From assembly GCA_028276125.1 (NCBI GenBank), contig JAPYWY010000063.1:1-8271 (forward strand): a stretch of DNA of 8,271 nucleotides, written 5' to 3'. Position 1 is the first letter of the stretch, and each line of letters opens with the position of its first letter. The position numbers and the translations under genes were made by a program. Of the stretch, positions 5,458 to 8,271 are shown in pieces. This stretch comes from Pseudothermotoga sp. (GTDB lineage Bacteria > Thermotogota > Thermotogae > Thermotogales > DSM-5069). Below the pieces are notes generated by a model. It was not told the DNA's origin and ran no database searches. It was given only the letters and a program-made list of their open reading frames with translations.

Positions 5458-6615
5458 ATGATCGATTCTTCCATCCTCCTTTCCGCAGCCGAGTTATTCG
5501 GCACACCATTTTACTTCTACGATCTGGACTTCATTCGTGACAGAGTCAGGAAGGTTTACGATTTCTTCAAGCAGTTCGACTTTCACCTCGCCTACGCGGT
5601 GAAGGCCAACTTCAACCTCGACATTCTCTCCATGCTCAACGAACTCGGTACGATGGTGGATGTAGTCTCGTTCGGTGAGTACGAGCGTGTGAAGAAAGCT
5701 GGCTTCACTCCAGACAGGATCGTCGTGAACGGCAACTGCAAGAGTGTAGGGGAACTGAAAAAGTACGTTGAAGATTCTGTCTATTGCATCAACCTCGATA
5801 GTCTTGAAGAATTGCTGAGACTCGAATCCGTCGCCGATAGACCCGTGAGAGTTGCGATAAGGGTCAATCCTGACGTCGATCCAAAGACGCACCATCACAT
5901 TGCGACGGGTTTGAAGGAGAACAAGTTTGGAGTGGACTACGAGACCGCCGAGAGAATGATTCAGATCATCTCCAGCAGCAGATTCGTTCGACTCGTGGGC
6001 TTGCACTGTCACATAGGTTCTCAGATCGTCGAAGTTGATCCTTATCGGCAGGCCTTCGAGTCCATGAGGAGCTTCGCCTCAAAATTGAACCTCCAGCTTG
6101 AACTCGTCAACCTCGGTGGTGGATGGGGCATAGATTACGGTGATGGAAGACAGCTCGATCTGGAAGAGTATCGAAAAATTATCTTTCCTATCCTCAAAGG
6201 TTTCAACTGTAGAATAATTCTTGAGCTTGGCAGATGGATTGTCGCTCCGGCGGGTTATCTCATTTCAAAGGTCGAGTACGTGAAGAGGACGAAGAACAAG
6301 AACTTCGTTGTGATCGATGCCGGCATGTCACATTTGATCAGGCCAGCACTTTACGGTGCAAAACACAGGATCGAACCCCTTTACGAGCAAAAAGATAGGC
6401 CTACCATCGTTGCGGACGTGGTCGGCCCGGTGTGCGAGAGTGCAGACACCTTTGCAAAGAGCCTTGAGATGGCTCAGCCTAAAGAAAGCGAACTCTTGGT
6501 CATAAGGGACGTCGGCGCTTACGGCTACGCGATGTCTTCACACTACAACTTGCTGAGAAGAGCGCCCGAGATCCTGTACAGCAAGGAAACAGGCTTCAGA
6601 GTTTCCTCAACTTGA
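5458..6615 (+). CDS. lysA: diaminopimelate decarboxylase
   Basis: PLP enzyme (fold type III) that decarboxylates meso-diaminopimelate to L-lysine, the last step of the DAP pathway; cytoplasmic. From ATG 5458 it has 385 residues. Seen: the PLP lysine K49 in YAVKAN, HCHIGSQ (183-189), the phosphate-binding GGGWG (220-224), E256 and R259 in ELGRWIVAPAG, C326-E327-S328 in GPVCESAD, and Y363 in GAYGYAMSSHYN. The CES and ExGR motifs favour diaminopimelate over ornithine or arginine. The C-terminus stops soon after RRAPEILY and is shorter by roughly 15-20 residues than the Thermotoga enzyme I remember, without the usual charged tail. It starts 20 nt after trpZ with no terminator or promoter between, so it is probably the fourth gene of the trp-attenuated operon. 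It ends 20 nt inside the opposing ybjQ gene. Confidence 0.88.
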   Translation: MIDSSILLSAAELFGTPFYFYDLDFIRDRVRKVYDFFKQFDFHLAYAVKANFNLDILSMLNELGTMVDVVSFGEYERVKKAGFTPDRIVVNGNCKSVGELKKYVEDSVYCINLDSLEELLRLESVADRPVRVAIRVNPDVDPKTHHHIATGLKENKFGVDYETAERMIQIISSSRFVRLVGLHCHIGSQIVEVDPYRQAFESMRSFASKLNLQLELVNLGGGWGIDYGDGRQLDLEEYRKIIFPILKGFNCRIILELGRWIVAPAGYLISKVEYVKRTKNKNFVVIDAGMSHLIRPALYGAKHRIEPLYEQKDRPTIVADVVGPVCESADTFAKSLEMAQPKESELLVIRDVGAYGYAMSSHYNLLRRAPEILYSKETGFRVSST

Positions 6616-6916
6616 CTGCTGTTCCGTAGGCGAGAACCTCGGCGGCCGACTGCATGATCGAAGAGCTTCCAAACCTAACACTGATCACTGCGTCGGCACC
6701 GAGTTTTTCAGCCTCGGCCATCATTCTCTGCAGAGCTATGTTCCTTGCTTCTGTGAGTAATTCGGTGTAGGACTTGATCTCACCGCCAGCCAGTGTCTTG
6801 AAGGCCGCGGCGATGTCTTTGCCGATGTGCTTCGAATAGACCACGTTTCCCATGACCATGCCAAGCGTTTCTACGATTTCGTAGCCTTCGAGCCTCTCCG
6901 TTGTCGTCAACAGCAC
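6596..6916 (-). CDS. ybjQ: YbjQ/UPF0145 family protein
   Basis: A 106-residue cytoplasmic protein of the YbjQ family (PF01906), often labelled heavy-metal-binding domain, with no established biochemical role. GTG at 6916-6914 is the start, preceded by GAGGGGGTG with 7 nt spacing. Seen: the family's N-terminal LTTTERLEGYEIVETLG, GGEIKSYTELLTEARNIALQRM (44-65), the alpha-helix with LGADAVISVRF (72-82), and the closing EVLAYGTAVKL (93-103). It has no signal peptide or Cys pair. It directly follows the ABC-2 permease gene on the same strand, probably in one transcript, and its 3' end overlaps that of lysA by 20 nt. Confidence 0.9.
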   Translation of the reverse strand: MLLTTTERLEGYEIVETLGMVMGNVVYSKHIGKDIAAAFKTLAGGEIKSYTELLTEARNIALQRMMAEAEKLGADAVISVRFGSSSIMQSAAEVLAYGTAVKLRKL

Positions 6917-6951
6917 ACTGACACCCCCTCAGAATTCTTTGTTCAAGAATA

Positions 6952-7668
6952 TCACGTAAGAAACAACAACCCCACCGTGTAGGTGACGTCCATTTTTCCT
7001 GTGGAGATGATTCTGTTCCCCAATATGTAGGAATAGGTGTTCATGAACCTCAGTGGTTTGAAAATCCCCACCACCGTTGTGCTTGCAAGGATTCCCACCG
7101 CAGTCAAAATCGGCTTGACCTGATCGTCGTACATTACGGAGAACAACATCGTCAGCGTGAACCAAAACAATGCTCCAACAAGTGTGTGAATCGTGTAAGC
7201 AGTGAGATGCTCGTACTTGAAATCTTTGGAAGCCAGCCAAGAGTAAACGCCTGGGAGCAAAGAAAAAACGAGCATCTGGACGAGCAGGACAACTGTTGCA
7301 GCACAAGCTTTCGACCAAAACACTTTCTTTCTGCTGTTCCGCGTGAGCAGGTACTCCATCGTTCCGTTCTCCGTCTCCCTCGCAAAGAGTGGAAAGGCCA
7401 TGATTATAGCGAGGATGGGAACAAATTGGCCCAGGTTCTTTCCGAACCACTGCGTATAGATGTAAAAGCTCCAATCGGAGAGTCTCTCGATGAAGTTCTT
7501 GGGGATGAACCTTTCGAGGAACCTCGGCATGTTTTCGAACTGAACGTATTCGTTGAGCATTTCGACCGTAAACTCGTGCAATGGCGCGACGAAAAAGAAG
7601 AGTCCTAAACCGAGAAGGAGTATCACCAAGGATCTCAGTTTCATGTCGGCAAGTTCCTTGTGTATCAT
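6952..7668 (-). CDS. ABC-2 type transporter permease, probable C-terminal frameshift
   Basis: Membrane subunit of an ABC exporter, 238 residues as read. ATG 7668-7666 overlaps the ATPase stop by 4 nt and follows GGAGTGA. Seen: hydrophobic segments near residues 13-30, 80-95, 121-143, 157-179, 186-203 and a truncated last one from 229. A long extracytoplasmic loop spans 31-79. The block ARETENGTMEYLLTRNSRKKVFWSK (96-120) is the ABC-2 contact region. The frame ends in YTVGLLFLT in the middle of the last membrane helix. Another minus-strand frame over the next 23 nt continues YVIFLNKEF and stops at 6929, next to the ybjQ ribosome binding site. That looks like the normal charged end of such permeases, so a one-base indel near 6955-6970 is likely. 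Substrate unknown (drug, lipid or peptide export, or membrane-stress type). Confidence 0.85.
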   Translation of the reverse strand: MIHKELADMKLRSLVILLLGLGLFFFVAPLHEFTVEMLNEYVQFENMPRFLERFIPKNFIERLSDWSFYIYTQWFGKNLGQFVPILAIIMAFPLFARETENGTMEYLLTRNSRKKVFWSKACAATVVLLVQMLVFSLLPGVYSWLASKDFKYEHLTAYTIHTLVGALFWFTLTMLFSVMYDDQVKPILTAVGILASTTVVGIFKPLRFMNTYSYILGNRIISTGKMDVTYTVGLLFLT

Positions 7669-8271
7669 GCTTTCACTCCTTTCACAAGTGCTTCGAAGAT
7701 CATATCGAAGTCAGCAGGCTGAATCTTTCCGTTCGCTTCGCTTCTCTTTACAACGTAGATGTCTTCATCCTTGGTAGACCTATAGAGATAGCCATTCAGT
7801 CTTTGACCTTTGGGTACGGCACACGCGACGTACTTCTCCTTCAGATCATCCAAGTTGTCCATTTCCACGATCCTGCCTTTCACCATTATCGCAACGATGT
7901 CTGCTATCTTCTCCACTTCGGAGAGGATGTGACTCGTATAAAAGACAGATTTTCCCTTCTGTGGTATCGTCCTTATGAGATCGAGTACTTTGTTGCGCAT
8001 CAGTGGATCGAGTCCCCAGGTGGGTTCATCCATGAGATAGAGATCAACGTCCTCCGCGAGTACCAGAGAAAGATAAGCGAGCGTGTTCATGCCGTGTGAA
8101 AGGTTAGCAATCTTCTCCTTCAAAGGTATCTGAAACTCTTCGAGCAGGTCGAGAGCCCTCTTTGCATCGAAGCTCCGGCTGATCCTCTCGTTGGTGTGAA
8201 CCATCTTTTCCACTGTTGAATATCGATACATCTCTTTCTGTTCCGGCAAATACGAGTACGTACCGTTGATC
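7665..8271 (-). CDS. ABC transporter ATP-binding protein (ABC-2 exporter, YtrB-like), 5' end outside the window
   Basis: ATPase partner of the permease that follows it with a 4-nt overlap. The frame stays open to the right edge (upstream of the TTG at 8249 it reads INGTYSY), so this is a partial gene and the TTG is not the start. The Walker A motif and the N-terminus are missing from the window. Seen: the Q-loop region YLPEQKEMY near the edge, signature LSHGM at about 8102-8088 (instead of LSGGQ), Walker B DLYLMDE at about 8045-8025 followed by PTWGLDP, and the H-loop YTSH with His at 7931-7929. After the ATPase domain comes a tail of about 70 residues ending ALVKGVKA, typical of single-domain ABC-2 exporter ATPases. 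The LSHGM variant is one I associate with YtrB-like proteins, so the annotation as such is tentative. Confidence 0.88.
   Translation of the reverse strand, partial: INGTYSYLPEQKEMYRYSTVEKMVHTNERISRSFDAKRALDLLEEFQIPLKEKIANLSHGMNTLAYLSLVLAEDVDLYLMDEPTWGLDPLMRNKVLDLIRTIPQKGKSVFYTSHILSEVEKIADIVAIMVKGRIVEMDNLDDLKEKYVACAVPKGQRLNGYLYRSTKDEDIYVVKRSEANGKIQPADFDMIFEALVKGVKA

Noticed and set aside
6616..6700. Intrinsic terminator for the lysA operon
   Set aside because: GC-rich inverted repeats occur, but none is followed by a T tract, and the region codes for ybjQ on the other strand.

Overview
The window looks like chromosomal DNA of a thermophilic, low-complexity-operon bacterium, most likely a member of the Thermotogota (Pseudothermotoga/Thermotoga type). 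That is an inference from protein style (the lysA and ybjQ products resemble the Thermotoga proteins I remember), tightly packed genes with ATGA overlaps, strong G-rich Shine-Dalgarno sites and very short leaders. No mobile element, CRISPR array or phage gene is visible.

Layout. Positions 99-1826 (+) encode an exported gamma-glutamyltransferase. A tRNA-Leu(UAA) gene with encoded CCA follows at 1877-1964, then a GNAT-family acetyltransferase (1988-2509) that appears to have lost its C-terminal end. A near-consensus promoter (TTGACA, 17 bp, TGA-TATACT) overlaps the GNAT stop codon. It starts a roughly 220-nt leader that is the highlight of the window: a 34-codon leader peptide with tandem Trp codons, a 10-bp antiterminator, a competing anti-antiterminator hairpin and a strong intrinsic terminator, in the classic order of ribosome-mediated tryptophan attenuation. 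Downstream lies a complete ABC uptake system of the TrpXYZ type (binding protein 2755-3735, permease 3732-4694, ATPase 4691-5437), followed after 20 nt by a diaminopimelate decarboxylase gene (lysA, 5458-6615).

The right-hand part is on the minus strand and convergent with lysA: a YbjQ/UPF0145 protein (6596-6916), an ABC-2 type permease (6952-7668, probable late frameshift) and its ATPase (7665-8271), which runs off the window and lacks its Walker A region here.

How it works together. When charged tRNA-Trp is scarce, the ribosome should stall at the TGG TGG pair of the leader, free the antiterminator and switch on trpXYZ (and probably lysA). When Trp is plentiful, the terminator forms. Consistent with this, the three transporter proteins contain only two Trp residues in about 890 residues, so the uptake system can be made during Trp starvation. 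The leader also gives substrate evidence for this transporter that is independent of homology. Family assignments are from recognition of motifs; no database search was run.
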